DNA of 36,574 nt from Microbacteriaceae bacterium PS02343 (GCA_029959365.1 JASCOA010000024.1:1-36574), one strand, 5' to 3'. Numbered from the stretch's first letter, positions 1 through 10,016 are shown. Numbers and translations are program-made. Notes: a model not told the origin generated them from the sequence alone.

Positions 1-92
1 CCCGCGCCATGTGTTAAACCCCCCGGGGCCCCCCCCCCCCCCCCCGGGCCCCCGCCCCCCCCCGCGCGGGGCCCCTCGTCGCATCCGCTCGC
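1..92. repeat. G/C low-complexity left end
   Basis: Long C runs broken by short G runs fill most of this stretch, including a perfect palindrome CCCCGCGCGGGG at 60-71. It lies directly downstream of the stop codon of the acyl-CoA ligase on the minus strand, where a terminator is expected. I read it as the remnant of a GC-rich hairpin at which assembly failed, so the exact bases are not trustworthy. No gene is visible. Confidence 0.7.
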
Positions 93-1922
93 TCAGTGGG
101 CCAGCGACTGCCCCTGCGTCTTCGGGGCGGAGTCGTACATCTCGGTGATCTCGCCGGCGAAGTCGGCGAGGATCACGTCGCGCTTGATGCTGAGCTTCGG
201 CGTGAGGTGACCGCTCGCCTCGGTGAGCTCGATCGGCAGCACGCTGAACTTGCGGATCGACTCGGCGCGCGAGACCAGCGTGTTCGCGGCGTCGATCGCC
301 CGCTGCACCTCGGCGACGACGGTCGGATGCGCGGCCGCCTCGGCGAGGCTCAGCGTGCCCTGCACGCCGTTGTTGGCGAGCCACGCCGGCAGCATCTCCG
401 GGTCGAGGGTGACCAGCGCGGCGATGAACGGCTTCTGATCGCCTGTGACGACGACCTGCCCGATGATCGGATTCGCACGGATCGGGTCCTCGAGCACGGC
501 CGGGGCGACGTTCTTGCCCGCTGCGGTGACGATGATCTCCTTCTTGCGGCCCGTGATCGTGAGGTAGCCCTCCGCGTCGATCGCGCCGAGGTCCCCGGTG
601 CGGAACCAGCCGTCCTCGGTGAACGCCGCCTTCGTGGCCTCCTCGTTCCGCCAGTAGCCCCTGAAGACGTTGTTGCCGGTCACCTGCACCTCGCCGTCCT
701 CGGCGATGCGGATGCCGACGCCGGGGAGCGCGGGGCCCACGGTGCCGATCTTGAACTTGGCGGGCACGTTGACCGAGGCGGGGGCGGTCGTCTCGGTGAG
801 GCCGTAGCCCTCGAGGATGCGCACGTCCATGCTGCGGAAGAAGTGGCCGAGGCGCGGGCCGAGCGGCGCCGAACCCGAGACGGCGTAGCGCACGTTGCCG
901 CCCATGGCCGCCCGGAGCTTGCCGTAGACGAGCTTGTCGAAGAGCGCGAACTGCAGCTTGAGCGCCAGCGGCACGCTGCCGGCGTCGAGCGCTTTGGAGT
1001 GCGCGACGGCGACGTCGGCCGCGCGGCGGAAGATCTTGCCCTTGCCGCCGGTCTCGGCCTTCTGCTCGGAGGCGTTGTAGACCTTCTCGAAGACCCGCGG
1101 CACCGCGAGCAGGAAGGTCGGCTTGAAGCTGCCGAGCGAGGGCAGCAGCAGCTTCGTGTCGGGCTGGTGGCCGACCTTCACCCCCGAGTGCACGGCGAGC
1201 ACCGAGATGAAGCGCGCGAAGACGTGCGCGAGGGTGATGAAGAGCAGCGTCGAGGAGCCGGGGGCGACGACCTCGGCGAGCTCCTTCGCCGAGTTGCGGG
1301 CCAGCTCGACGAAGTTCGAGTGATCGAGCACGCAGCCCTTGGGGCGCCCCGTGGTGCCGGAGGTGTAGATGAGCGTGGCGATGTCCTCGCCGTTCGCCAG
1401 GGTCCGGCGGCGCTCGATCTCGCCGTCGGGGATCGCGGTGCCCGCGGCCGAGAGCTTGGCGAGGTCGCCGGTGTCGATCTGCCAGACGCTGCGCACCTCG
1501 GGCAGATCGGCGTGCACCTCGTCGAAACGGGCGAAGTGGTCGCTGTTCTCGACGATCACGGCGACGGCGCCGGAGTCGGCGAGGTTCCACTGCACCTGGG
1601 AGGGGGACGAGGTCTCGTAGACCGGCACGAGCACGCCGCCGGCGAACCAGACGGCGAAGTCGACGAGGGTCCACTCGTAGCGGGTCTTGGCCATGAGGCC
1701 GACCTTGTCGCCCGGTTCGATGCCGCTCGCCGCGAGGCCCTTGGCCAGCGCGGTCACCTCCTCGAGGAAGCGGCGCGCGCTCACGTCCGTCCAGCCGCCG
1801 CGCCCGTCGGGCAGGGCGAAGAGGGGAGCGTCGGGGGTGGCCCGGACCCGCTCCACGAGCAGGTCGGTCACATTGGCGTTCGGGTCGGCAGGGACCACGG
1901 CGGGCACGATCTGATGGTTCAC
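93..1922 (-). CDS. Long-chain fatty-acid CoA ligase (AMP-forming), FadD15-like
   Basis: Adenylates a fatty acid with ATP and transfers it to coenzyme A, feeding lipid synthesis or beta-oxidation. The 609-residue product has the full ANL-superfamily signature: the P-loop-like YTSGTTGRPKG (about 186-196), GYGLTETT (372-379), GWFRTGD (438-444) and the hinge and catalytic-lysine region GRKKEIIV to AAGKNVAP (458-474). Length fits the FadD15/FACL family of about 600 residues. The reading frame stays open upstream to 2078, but I chose GTG at 1922: AAGGAG lies about six bases before it, similarity begins there, and the longer form would run through the divergent promoter. It is transcribed away from plsC. 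The same gene sits near plsC, aroG and the dcw cluster in mycobacteria (fadD15). The exact chain-length preference cannot be read from sequence. Confidence 0.93.
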   Translation of the reverse strand: MNHQIVPAVVPADPNANVTDLLVERVRATPDAPLFALPDGRGGWTDVSARRFLEEVTALAKGLAASGIEPGDKVGLMAKTRYEWTLVDFAVWFAGGVLVPVYETSSPSQVQWNLADSGAVAVIVENSDHFARFDEVHADLPEVRSVWQIDTGDLAKLSAAGTAIPDGEIERRRTLANGEDIATLIYTSGTTGRPKGCVLDHSNFVELARNSAKELAEVVAPGSSTLLFITLAHVFARFISVLAVHSGVKVGHQPDTKLLLPSLGSFKPTFLLAVPRVFEKVYNASEQKAETGGKGKIFRRAADVAVAHSKALDAGSVPLALKLQFALFDKLVYGKLRAAMGGNVRYAVSGSAPLGPRLGHFFRSMDVRILEGYGLTETTAPASVNVPAKFKIGTVGPALPGVGIRIAEDGEVQVTGNNVFRGYWRNEEATKAAFTEDGWFRTGDLGAIDAEGYLTITGRKKEIIVTAAGKNVAPAVLEDPIRANPIIGQVVVTGDQKPFIAALVTLDPEMLPAWLANNGVQGTLSLAEAAAHPTVVAEVQRAIDAANTLVSRAESIRKFSVLPIELTEASGHLTPKLSIKRDVILADFAGEITEMYDSAPKTQGQSLAH

Positions 1923-1962
1923 GGCAACTCCTTCGGTACCGGTCAGCGTAGAGCTCGTGCTC

Positions 1963-1968
1963 ACCCTA
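1963..1968 (-). promoter_or_regulatory. Putative -10 box of the acyl-CoA ligase
   Basis: TAGGGT on the minus strand, about 40 bases before the GTG start at 1922. It matches the TANNNT -10 consensus of actinobacterial sigma-A promoters and the TAGNNT form that recurs in this window. No convincing -35 was seen. Confidence 0.5.
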
Positions 1969-2041
1969 TCCCGGGGCGCCGAGCCGCGGCGGGGCCGAAC
2001 GTCCCCCGCGCCGGCAGCTCCGGGGGACGGATGGCTGGGGG

Positions 2042-2047
2042 TAGAGT
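2042..2047 (+). promoter_or_regulatory. Putative -10 box of plsC
   Basis: TAGAGT, 29 bases before the plsC ATG, divergent from the acyl-CoA ligase promoter about 75 bases away. The predicted start of transcription near 2054 leaves room for the ribosome binding site GAGGTGAG at 2063-2070. Confidence 0.5.
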
Positions 2048-2076
2048 GGCCTGGTCCGTCTCGAGGTGAGGTCTCC

Positions 2077-2769
2077 ATGTTCTACTGGCTGATGAAGCAT
2101 CTCGTCGCCGGCCCCATCGTGAAGGTCGTCTTCCGCCCGTGGATCGTCGGGCTGCAGAACATCCCCGAGCACGGCGGCGCGATCCTGGCCTCGAACCACC
2201 TCTCCTTCGTCGACTCGGTGTTCCTGCCGCTGGTGCTCGACCGTCGGATCAGCTTCCTGGCCAAGAGCGACTACTTCACCGGTCGCGGCATCAAGGGCTT
2301 CCTCGTCCGCCTCTTCTTCGAGGCCACCGGGCAGCTCTCCATCGACCGCTCGGGCGGCAAGGCCAGCGAGGCCTCGCTGAACACCGGCCTGCAGGTGCTG
2401 CACAAGGGCGACCTGCTCGGCATCTACCCGGAGGGCACCCGCAGTCCCGACGGCCGCATGTACCGCGGTCGCACCGGCGTCGCGCGCATGGTCCTCGAAG
2501 GCAAGGTGCCCGTCGTGCCGATCGCGATGATCGACACCGAGAAGATCATGCCCATCGGCACCAAGATCCCCACCGTGCGACGCGTCGGCATCGTCATCGG
2601 CGAGCCGCTCGACTTCTCGCGCTTCGAGGGGCTCGAGGGCGACCGTTTCATCCTGCGCTCCATCACCGACGAGATCATGTACGAGCTCGGCAAGCTGAGC
2701 CAGCAGGAATACGTCGACGCGTATGCGTCTTCCGTCAAGGAGAAGCGCGGCCCCGCCGCACGCCGATAG
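2077..2769 (+). CDS. plsC: 1-acyl-sn-glycerol-3-phosphate acyltransferase family protein (PlsC-like)
   Basis: Transfers an acyl chain to the sn-2 position of lysophosphatidate, giving phosphatidic acid at the inner face of the membrane. The 230-residue protein has the HX4D catalytic motif (His41, Asp46 in NHLSFVD) and the substrate-binding YPEGTRS block (117-123), and its length fits the family. ATG at 2077 is chosen because GAGGTGAG lies six bases upstream; the longer open frame from 1957 crosses the promoter. It is transcribed divergently from the acyl-CoA ligase that could supply its acyl-CoA, and a homologue (Rv2182c) holds the same place in Mycobacterium tuberculosis. A related acyltransferase acting on another lyso-lipid or glycolipid cannot be excluded from sequence alone. 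Confidence 0.9.
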   Translation: MFYWLMKHLVAGPIVKVVFRPWIVGLQNIPEHGGAILASNHLSFVDSVFLPLVLDRRISFLAKSDYFTGRGIKGFLVRLFFEATGQLSIDRSGGKASEASLNTGLQVLHKGDLLGIYPEGTRSPDGRMYRGRTGVARMVLEGKVPVVPIAMIDTEKIMPIGTKIPTVRRVGIVIGEPLDFSRFEGLEGDRFILRSITDEIMYELGKLSQQEYVDAYASSVKEKRGPAARR

Positions 2770-2772
2770 GCT
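2767..2772 (+). promoter_or_regulatory. Putative -10 box of the DAHP synthase gene
   Basis: TAGGCT overlaps the stop codon of plsC and lies about 80 bases before the GTG of the downstream gene. It fits the local TAGNNT pattern. The two genes could equally be co-transcribed, being only 83 bases apart. Confidence 0.35.
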
Positions 2773-2852
2773 CAGCCACGGTCCGCGCTCTCCGCCGGAT
2801 CGTCAGGTCCGGCGCCCACCCCGCCACCCATCGAAACTCCAGAGGAACCACC

Positions 2853-4226
2853 GTGGTCGACTCCACCGAACCCGTCATCACCGCAGCTCCGGCCGTGATC
2901 GAGGGGCTCGACTACTGGCGCACGCTCCCCGTCAAGCAGCAGCCCGCCTGGCCCGACGCTGCGGCGACCGCCGCCGTCTCGGCCGAGCTCTCCACCCTCC
3001 CTCCGCTCGTCTTCGCGGGCGAGGTCGACCAGCTGCGCGAGCGCCTCGGCAAGGCCGCGCGAGGCGAGGCCTTCCTGCTGCAGGGCGGCGACTGCGCCGA
3101 GACCTTCGCCGGCGCCACTGCCGACCAGATCCGCAACCGGGTCAAGACGCTGCTGCAGATGGCGGTCGTGCTCACCTACGGTGCCTCGATGCCGGTGGTC
3201 AAGATGGGGCGGATGGCGGGCCAGTTCGCCAAGCCGCGATCGAACGACTTCGAGACCCGCGGCGACGTGACGCTGCCGGCCTACCGCGGCGACATCGTCA
3301 ACGGCTACGACTTCACCCCCGAGTCCCGCGAGGCGGACCCGCGCCGCCTGCTGCAGGGCTACCACACGGCCGCCTCGACGCTGAACCTGGTGCGCGCCTT
3401 CACGCAGGGGGGCTTCGCCGACCTGCGCGAGGTGCACAGCTGGAACCGGGGCTTCGCCGCGAACCCCGCGAACCAGCGCTACGAGCACCTGGCCGCCGAG
3501 ATCGACCGGGCCATCAAGTTCATGGAGGCCGCCGGAGCCGATTTCGACGAGCTCAAGCGCGTCGAGTTCTACACCGGGCACGAGGGCCTGCTCATGGACT
3601 ACGAGCGGCCCATGACGCGCATCGACTCGCGCACCGGCGCCGCGTACAACACGTCGTCGCACTTCCAGTGGATCGGCGAGCGCACCCGTGAGCTCGACGG
3701 CGCGCACGTCGACTTCTTCTCGCGCGTGCGCAACCCCATCGGCGTCAAGCTCGGCCCGTCGACGACACCCGAGACGATGCGCGAGCTCATCGAGAAGCTC
3801 GATCCGAACCGCGAGCCGGGCCGTCTCACCTTCATCACGCGCATGGGCGCCGGCAAGATCCGCGACGCCCTGCCGCCGCTGCTCGAGGCGATCAAGGAGA
3901 TGGACGCGCTGCCGCTCTGGGTCACCGACCCGATGCACGGCAACGGCATCACCACGTCGACCGGCTACAAGACCCGTCGCTTCGACGACGTGGTCGACGA
4001 GGTCAAGGGCTTCTTCGAGGCGCACCGTGCGGCCGGCACCCACCCGGGCGGCATCCACGTCGAGCTCACCGGCGACGACGTCACCGAGTGCCTCGGCGGC
4101 TCGGAGCACATCGACGAGGCGACGCTGGCCACCCGCTACGAGTCGCTCTGCGACCCTCGCCTCAACCACAAGCAGTCGCTGGAGCTCGCGTTCCTGGTGG
4201 CCGAGGAGCTCAGCGCCAAGCGCTGA
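2853..4226 (+). CDS. aroG: Class II 3-deoxy-D-arabino-heptulosonate-7-phosphate synthase
   Basis: Condenses phosphoenolpyruvate and erythrose 4-phosphate, the first step of the shikimate pathway. The 457-residue length and sequence are those of the plant-like class II (AroAII) enzymes. GGDCAE at 78-83 carries the metal-binding Cys81; KMGRMAGQFAKPRS (117-130) contains a PEP-binding arginine; DPMHGNG and, near the C-terminus, CDPRLN supply further metal and phosphate contacts. GTG at 2853 is preceded by AGAGGA. No chorismate mutase domain is fused; in M. tuberculosis the orthologue (Rv2178c) is regulated by a separate mutase. It converges on the kinase gene, with only a G/C homopolymer block between them. 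Confidence 0.96.
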   Translation: MVDSTEPVITAAPAVIEGLDYWRTLPVKQQPAWPDAAATAAVSAELSTLPPLVFAGEVDQLRERLGKAARGEAFLLQGGDCAETFAGATADQIRNRVKTLLQMAVVLTYGASMPVVKMGRMAGQFAKPRSNDFETRGDVTLPAYRGDIVNGYDFTPESREADPRRLLQGYHTAASTLNLVRAFTQGGFADLREVHSWNRGFAANPANQRYEHLAAEIDRAIKFMEAAGADFDELKRVEFYTGHEGLLMDYERPMTRIDSRTGAAYNTSSHFQWIGERTRELDGAHVDFFSRVRNPIGVKLGPSTTPETMRELIEKLDPNREPGRLTFITRMGAGKIRDALPPLLEAIKEMDALPLWVTDPMHGNGITTSTGYKTRRFDDVVDEVKGFFEAHRAAGTHPGGIHVELTGDDVTECLGGSEHIDEATLATRYESLCDPRLNHKQSLELAFLVAEELSAKR

Positions 4227-4242
4227 TCGCACGAGAGCGGAA

Positions 4243-4286
<44 letters not shown>

Positions 4287-4297
4287 GCGTCCCGGCA

Positions 4298-6277
<1,980 letters not shown>

Positions 6278-6283
6278 CCTGCG

Positions 6284-6289
6284 AGTCTA
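6284..6289 (-). promoter_or_regulatory. Putative -10 box giving a leaderless kinase mRNA
   Basis: TAGACT on the minus strand, six bases before the GTG start at 6277. That spacing puts the transcription start on or next to the start codon. No Shine-Dalgarno sequence is present. Confidence 0.6.
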
Positions 6290-6350
6290 GGGCTGGGGTG
6301 ACGGGCGGCTCGCCCGAAACACCGATCGCGGCGCGGAACGCCGCAGCGGA

Positions 6351-7886
6351 TCAGCCCAGCTCCGAGAGCCAGGCCCAGGCCGAGGCCTCCCACTTGGCGT
6401 AGGCGGTCGGATGCGCGGAGATCTGCACGGCCTGCGCCGCCTGGGTGAGGGTCATCGACTGCCACCCGCCGATGTCCAGCAGGCCCCGGTTGCCGTCGGC
6501 GGTGCCGGTGTAGAAGGCGCGAGCGGCGAAGGCGGGGTCGAGGATCTGCTCCACGCTGCCCCAGCCGAAGCTCGGCCGCTGCTGGAACAGACCCACGGAA
6601 TCGCGGTCGCCGTAGTCGATGTTGCGCAGCGACGACTCCTGCATCGCGGTCGCGAGCGCGATGACGATGCCGTAATCGGGCACTCCGAGCTGGCGTCCCA
6701 CGTTCACGATGACCTGCGCGTTCGCGCGGGTGGTCGCATTCAACGTGGTGACGCTGCCGGTCGCGCCGCCCGCCGGCGCGGCCGGGGCGGGGGACGATGA
6801 GCCGCTCGAGGACGAGCCGCTCGACGCGGAACCACCGGACGTGGAGCTGCTGCTCGAGGAGGCGCCGGGGATCACGAGCTCGCTGCCCGGGTAGATGATG
6901 CTGGATCGGCTCAGCCCGTTGGCGTCGAGGATGCGCGTCACGGTCACGCCGTAGCGGGCCGCGATGGCGCTGATCGTCTCGCCGGCGCCGACGGTGTGCC
7001 GGGCGCCGTCGACGGATGCCGCGGGAGCCTGCACCGCGGCGGCCTGCTCCACCGGCGCCTGCTCCGGCTCGGCCTCGGCCGGCGGGGCCTCGGTCTCGTG
7101 CGCGATGAGCTCGGGCGCGCCGGGCAGCGCGGGCACGACCCGGTCGGCACCCGGCAGGACGATGCTCTGCCCGGGGAAGATCGTGCTCGACCAGCTGAGG
7201 CCGTTGGCCTCGAGCAGATCGACGGTGGCGAGGCCGTGCGCGGCGGCGATGCCCGCGATCGTGTCGCCCTCCTGGATCATGTACGACCCCGAGCTCGAGG
7301 CCGCGCCGGCCGCCGTCGGGGCGGCGGCGATGCCGTTGCGCAGCGTCAGCGTCTGACCGGGGTAGATGGAGGAGCGCCAGCTGAGTCCGTTGAGCGCCAG
7401 GATGCCGGCGGTGGAGAGGCCGAACTGCTCGGCGATGCCGCTCACCGTGTCGCCGTCGGCGACCGTGTAGGTGGAGGGCACGGCGGCGAGCGCGCGCACC
7501 GGCTCGACGCTCGCGACCCGCGTCGCCGTGGCTGCTGCCGCCAGGCCGCGCACACCATCGTGGTGCTCGCCGGGCTCGTCCGGCTGCGGCTGCGCGACTG
7601 CGTCGAGGTTGCCGGTCAGGTTGAGGGTGCTGATCGCCACTGCGCCGGCGATGACGATCGGCATCGTCGCGGCGCGTCCCATTCCTCGCTTGGAGGGCTT
7701 CTCCTGGGGCTTCGCTGCCCGGGGCTGCTGCCGCTGCGCGCCGTTGATGGCCGAGTCCTGCCAGAAGGGCGTGCGCTCGGCGTCGCCACGGCTCGGGCGG
7801 AGCCCGCTGAACACGGCGCGCGCGATGGCGTCGGTGTCGCGGGTCGTGGTGCTGTCGTCGGTAGCTCGATCGTCGCTGCGATCCAT
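6351..7886 (-). CDS. Membrane-anchored protein with three LysM domains and a lysozyme-like C-terminal domain
   Basis: A 511-residue predicted wall-binding protein. A cytoplasmic N-terminal segment rich in Thr, Ser and Asp precedes one hydrophobic helix (about 73-92) with no obvious cleavage site. Three LysM domains follow (139-183, 201-245, 296-340), which bind GlcNAc-containing glycan, then a Ser-rich linker (343-365). The last 130 residues resemble the SLT/lysozyme-like fold of actinobacterial resuscitation or autolysin proteins; AMQESSL places a glutamate (Glu417) where a catalytic acid would lie, and GLFQQRPSFGWG is typical of this family. ATG at 7884-7886 follows AGAGGG; a GTG three codons earlier is possible. 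The kinase gene lies 73 bases downstream on the same strand. Enzymatic activity is inferred, not proven. Confidence 0.85.
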   Translation of the reverse strand: MDRSDDRATDDSTTTRDTDAIARAVFSGLRPSRGDAERTPFWQDSAINGAQRQQPRAAKPQEKPSKRGMGRAATMPIVIAGAVAISTLNLTGNLDAVAQPQPDEPGEHHDGVRGLAAAATATRVASVEPVRALAAVPSTYTVADGDTVSGIAEQFGLSTAGILALNGLSWRSSIYPGQTLTLRNGIAAAPTAAGAASSSGSYMIQEGDTIAGIAAAHGLATVDLLEANGLSWSSTIFPGQSIVLPGADRVVPALPGAPELIAHETEAPPAEAEPEQAPVEQAAAVQAPAASVDGARHTVGAGETISAIAARYGVTVTRILDANGLSRSSIIYPGSELVIPGASSSSSSTSGGSASSGSSSSGSSSPAPAAPAGGATGSVTTLNATTRANAQVIVNVGRQLGVPDYGIVIALATAMQESSLRNIDYGDRDSVGLFQQRPSFGWGSVEQILDPAFAARAFYTGTADGNRGLLDIGGWQSMTLTQAAQAVQISAHPTAYAKWEASAWAWLSELG

Positions 7887-8038
7887 GGCCGTCACCCTCT
7901 GGATTCGTGGCCCGCTCCACCGTTCTCGGCGCAGCGGGGTGTGGTTGTACCCCGCAACGCTGTCACAGCGGTACAGGCCCGTCAACACGGGCGCGTCGCG
8001 ATGCGGCGGCCGGGGCGCCCTCGTGGCACTCTTGTCGG

Positions 8039-8377
8039 GTGACTGAGAACGCCGCCACCTGGTTGACCGTGCCCGACCTCGTCGAGGAGCTCGGCCTCGG
8101 CGTGGGACAGATCCATCGCCTGCTCGAGGACCGCGCGCTGCTCGCGGTGCGCCGCGACGGCGTGCTCGTGGTGCCCGCCGACTTCATCCTCGACGGCGCG
8201 CCGGTCGTGGGGCTCTCCGGCACGATCACCCTCCTCGCCGACAGCGGCTTCTCGGATGAGGAGACCATGCGCTGGCTGCTCGCCGAGGAGGAGTCGCTGG
8301 GCCGCGCGCCCATCACCGCGCTCCGCGAGGGCCAGAAGGCGCCGGTGCGCCGCGCCGCCCAGTCGCTCGCCTTCTGA
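8039..8377 (+). CDS. Small winged-helix DNA-binding protein, Rv2175c family
   Basis: A 112-residue soluble protein resembling M. tuberculosis Rv2175c, a DNA-binding protein reported as a substrate of the neighbouring kinase PknL. The N-terminal half (about 8-47) reads as a MerR/excisionase-like helix-turn-helix (VPDLVEELGLGVGQIHRLLE) followed by a short beta wing. The C-terminal half is helical. Thr2, Thr7 and Thr10 at the N-terminus are candidate phosphosites by analogy with Rv2175c. GTG at 8039 has no clear ribosome binding site, which suggests a leaderless message. It is divergent from the LysM gene and converges on idsA with only 12 bases between stop codons. Its target operator is unknown. 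Confidence 0.85.
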   Translation: MTENAATWLTVPDLVEELGLGVGQIHRLLEDRALLAVRRDGVLVVPADFILDGAPVVGLSGTITLLADSGFSDEETMRWLLAEEESLGRAPITALREGQKAPVRRAAQSLAF

Positions 8378-8389
8378 GCCGACGGGCGT

Positions 8390-9496
8390 TCACGCCTCCC
8401 GGCGGATGACCGCCTCGCCGAGCTTGCGCAGCTCCTCGCGGGAAGACCTGCTCAACGGCGCCGCCGCGAGCCTGTCGAGCGCTTCGCGCAGACCCGCCTC
8501 GATGCGCCGCTCGATCTCGGCGACAGCCCCGGAGTCCCGCAACGACGCCTGGATGACGCCGATCTGAGCCTCGTCGAGATCCGGGTCGCCGAGCATCTCG
8601 TCGAGCAGCCGTCGGGACCCGGACGGCAGCGCTTCGCGAGCGAGCGCGACCAGCACGGTGCGCTTGCCCTCTCGGAGGTCGTCGCCCGCCGGCTTGCCGG
8701 TGACGGAGGGGTCGCCGTAGACGCCGAGCAGATCGTCGCGCAGCTGGAAGGCGATGCCGAGCGGGATGCCGAAGTCGCGCAGGGCCTGCAGCTGCTCCGG
8801 CGAGCCGCCGCCGAGGCTCGCGCCGATCACCAGCGGCGCCTCGACGCTGTACTTGGCGGACTTGTAGAGCACCACGCGAGCCGCTCGGTCCGCGAGGCTC
8901 GCCTCCGGGGCGTGCATCCAGGCCGCCTCCTCGAGGATGTCGAGGTACTGGCCGACCGTCACCTCGGTGCGCATGCGATCGAACTCGGCGCGCGCCGCGG
9001 CGGTGCGCTCCGGGCCGAGACGCTGCAACCCGCGCAGCAGGATCTCGTCGGACCAGGCGAGCAGCAGATCGCCGAGCAGCATGCCGCCGCCGAGTCCGAA
9101 CTGCTCCGGCTCGCCGGACCACGCGCCCTCGCGGTGCAGCTGCTCGAAGCGCCGGTGCGAGGCGGGCAGCCCGCGGCGCGTGTCCGAGCGGTCGATGATG
9201 TCATCGTGCACGAGGGCCGCGGCATGGAAGAGCTCGAGCGCCGCGCAGACCTCGACGATCGCGTCGAGGGCGGTCGGGTCCGGCTCCTCGAGTCCCGTCG
9301 GCGCGGGCTGCACCGATTGCCAGCCCCAATAGCTGAAGAGCGCGCGGAACCGCTTGCCCCCGCGCAGCAGATCGCCGGAGAATCGAGTCAGCTCGGCGAG
9401 TTCGGGCGCGATGCGGGCCAGTTCCCCCGACTTCTGATCGAGGAAGTCGTCGATGCAGTGCTGCACCCTGTCCACTAGTCGGAGACTCTCAGCCAC
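8390..9496 (-). CDS. idsA: Polyprenyl diphosphate synthase (geranylgeranyl diphosphate synthase-like, IdsA)
   Basis: Elongates isoprenyl diphosphates by condensing isopentenyl diphosphate onto allylic substrates. The 368-residue protein shows GGKRFR (46-51), the first Asp-rich motif DDIID (98-102), a Gln/Asp region (VGQYLDI, 181-187) and the second Asp-rich motif in QLRDDLLGVYGD (251-262), where the usual last Asp of DDxxD is Gly and an Asp lies four residues on, as in many actinobacterial IdsA proteins. KPAGDDLREGKRT (268-280) is also typical. GTG at 9496 is six bases after a TAGGCT box, so the start is probably leaderless; a second GTG at 9475 is less likely. Chain length cannot be fixed by eye; C20 is the usual product. 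M. tuberculosis carries idsA2 at the same place. Confidence 0.93.
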   Translation of the reverse strand: MAESLRLVDRVQHCIDDFLDQKSGELARIAPELAELTRFSGDLLRGGKRFRALFSYWGWQSVQPAPTGLEEPDPTALDAIVEVCAALELFHAAALVHDDIIDRSDTRRGLPASHRRFEQLHREGAWSGEPEQFGLGGGMLLGDLLLAWSDEILLRGLQRLGPERTAAARAEFDRMRTEVTVGQYLDILEEAAWMHAPEASLADRAARVVLYKSAKYSVEAPLVIGASLGGGSPEQLQALRDFGIPLGIAFQLRDDLLGVYGDPSVTGKPAGDDLREGKRTVLVALAREALPSGSRRLLDEMLGDPDLDEAQIGVIQASLRDSGAVAEIERRIEAGLREALDRLAAAPLSRSSREELRKLGEAVIRREA

Positions 9497-9502
9497 CTCG
9501 GT

Positions 9503-9508
9503 AGCCTA
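9503..9508 (-). promoter_or_regulatory. Putative -10 box giving a leaderless idsA mRNA
   Basis: TAGGCT on the minus strand, six bases before the GTG at 9496, the same spacing as at the kinase gene. It supports the upstream start codon of idsA over the alternative at 9475. Confidence 0.6.
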
Positions 9509-9524
9509 GCGACTGGCCCGGGCA

Positions 9525-9530
9525 TAGGAT
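9525..9530 (+). promoter_or_regulatory. Putative -10 box of the DUF3040 gene
   Basis: TAGGAT on the plus strand, divergent from and close to the idsA -10 box. A start near 9537 would leave a leader of about 38 bases that includes the ribosome binding site GAAAGGGGA before the ATG at 9575. Confidence 0.55.
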
Positions 9531-9574
9531 GAGACTCCAGCGTTTACGGGGTCTTCGATCCGAAAGGGGAACCC

Positions 9575-9964
9575 ATGCCACTCTCCGAGCAGGAGCAGCG
9601 ACTTCTCGACGAGATGGAGCGCAACCTCTACAAGCACGACGCCGACTTCGTCGCGACCGTCGGTGCCCGTCGTGCAGGTGCCCCCAACTACCGCATGATC
9701 GTCATCGGCGTGCTGGTCGCGCTGCTCGGCGTCGCGACCATCGTCACCGGCGTCGCGCTGCGCATCCCGCTCGTCGGCGTGCTGGGCTTCGTGCTGCTGC
9801 TCGGCGGCGCGCTGCTCGGCCTCTCGTCGCCGCGCACCGTCAAGGGAAGCCCGGCCCCCAGGTCGACCGGTCCGGCCCCTCGCGCACGCCAGCAGCAGAG
9901 CGGCGCCGGCTTCATGGATCGCATGAACGACCGCTGGGAGCGCCGCCAGGACGGCGACCGCTAG
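9575..9964 (+). CDS. DUF3040 small membrane protein
   Basis: A 129-residue protein of the actinobacterial DUF3040 family; function not known. It opens with the family signature MPLSEQEQRLLDEMER, a short amphipathic helix ending in Ala/Asp-Phe. Two closely spaced membrane helices follow (about 41-61 and 66-84), giving a hairpin with both ends in the cytoplasm, and then a basic, Pro/Gln-rich tail ending in charged residues. ATG at 9575 is preceded by AAGGGGA. Monocistronic by layout: its own -10 box lies upstream and a strong terminator begins 23 bases after the stop. A family member (Rv2169c) lies in the same place near mraZ in M. tuberculosis. Confidence 0.88.
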   Translation: MPLSEQEQRLLDEMERNLYKHDADFVATVGARRAGAPNYRMIVIGVLVALLGVATIVTGVALRIPLVGVLGFVLLLGGALLGLSSPRTVKGSPAPRSTGPAPRARQQQSGAGFMDRMNDRWERRQDGDR

Positions 9965-9986
9965 CGCGCCTCACCTCGCTTCGATC

Positions 9987-10016
9987 AGGGATCGGCCTTC
10001 GGGCCGGTCCCTTTTT
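9987..10016 (+). terminator. Rho-independent terminator after the DUF3040 gene
   Basis: An 11-base-pair stem (AGGGATCGGCC at 9987-9997 with GGCCGGTCCCT at 10002-10012, one T-G wobble) closed by a TTCG tetraloop and followed by a run of five T. This is the clearest intrinsic terminator in the window. It insulates the division cluster from upstream transcription. Confidence 0.92.

Noticed and set aside
96-2069. Open frame of 657 codons antisense to the acyl-CoA ligase
   Set aside because: Shadow frame of a gene with complete catalytic motifs; it spans the divergent promoters and resembles no known protein.
1923-2078. N-terminal extension of 52 residues on the acyl-CoA ligase
   Set aside because: The extension is low-complexity, runs across the predicted -10 box and into plsC, and the AAGGAG site marks GTG at 1922 as the start.
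9475-9477. Alternative GTG start for idsA
   Set aside because: The GTG at 9496 has the same -10 to start spacing as the kinase gene and extends the normal N-terminal helix; the later codon has no better ribosome binding site.
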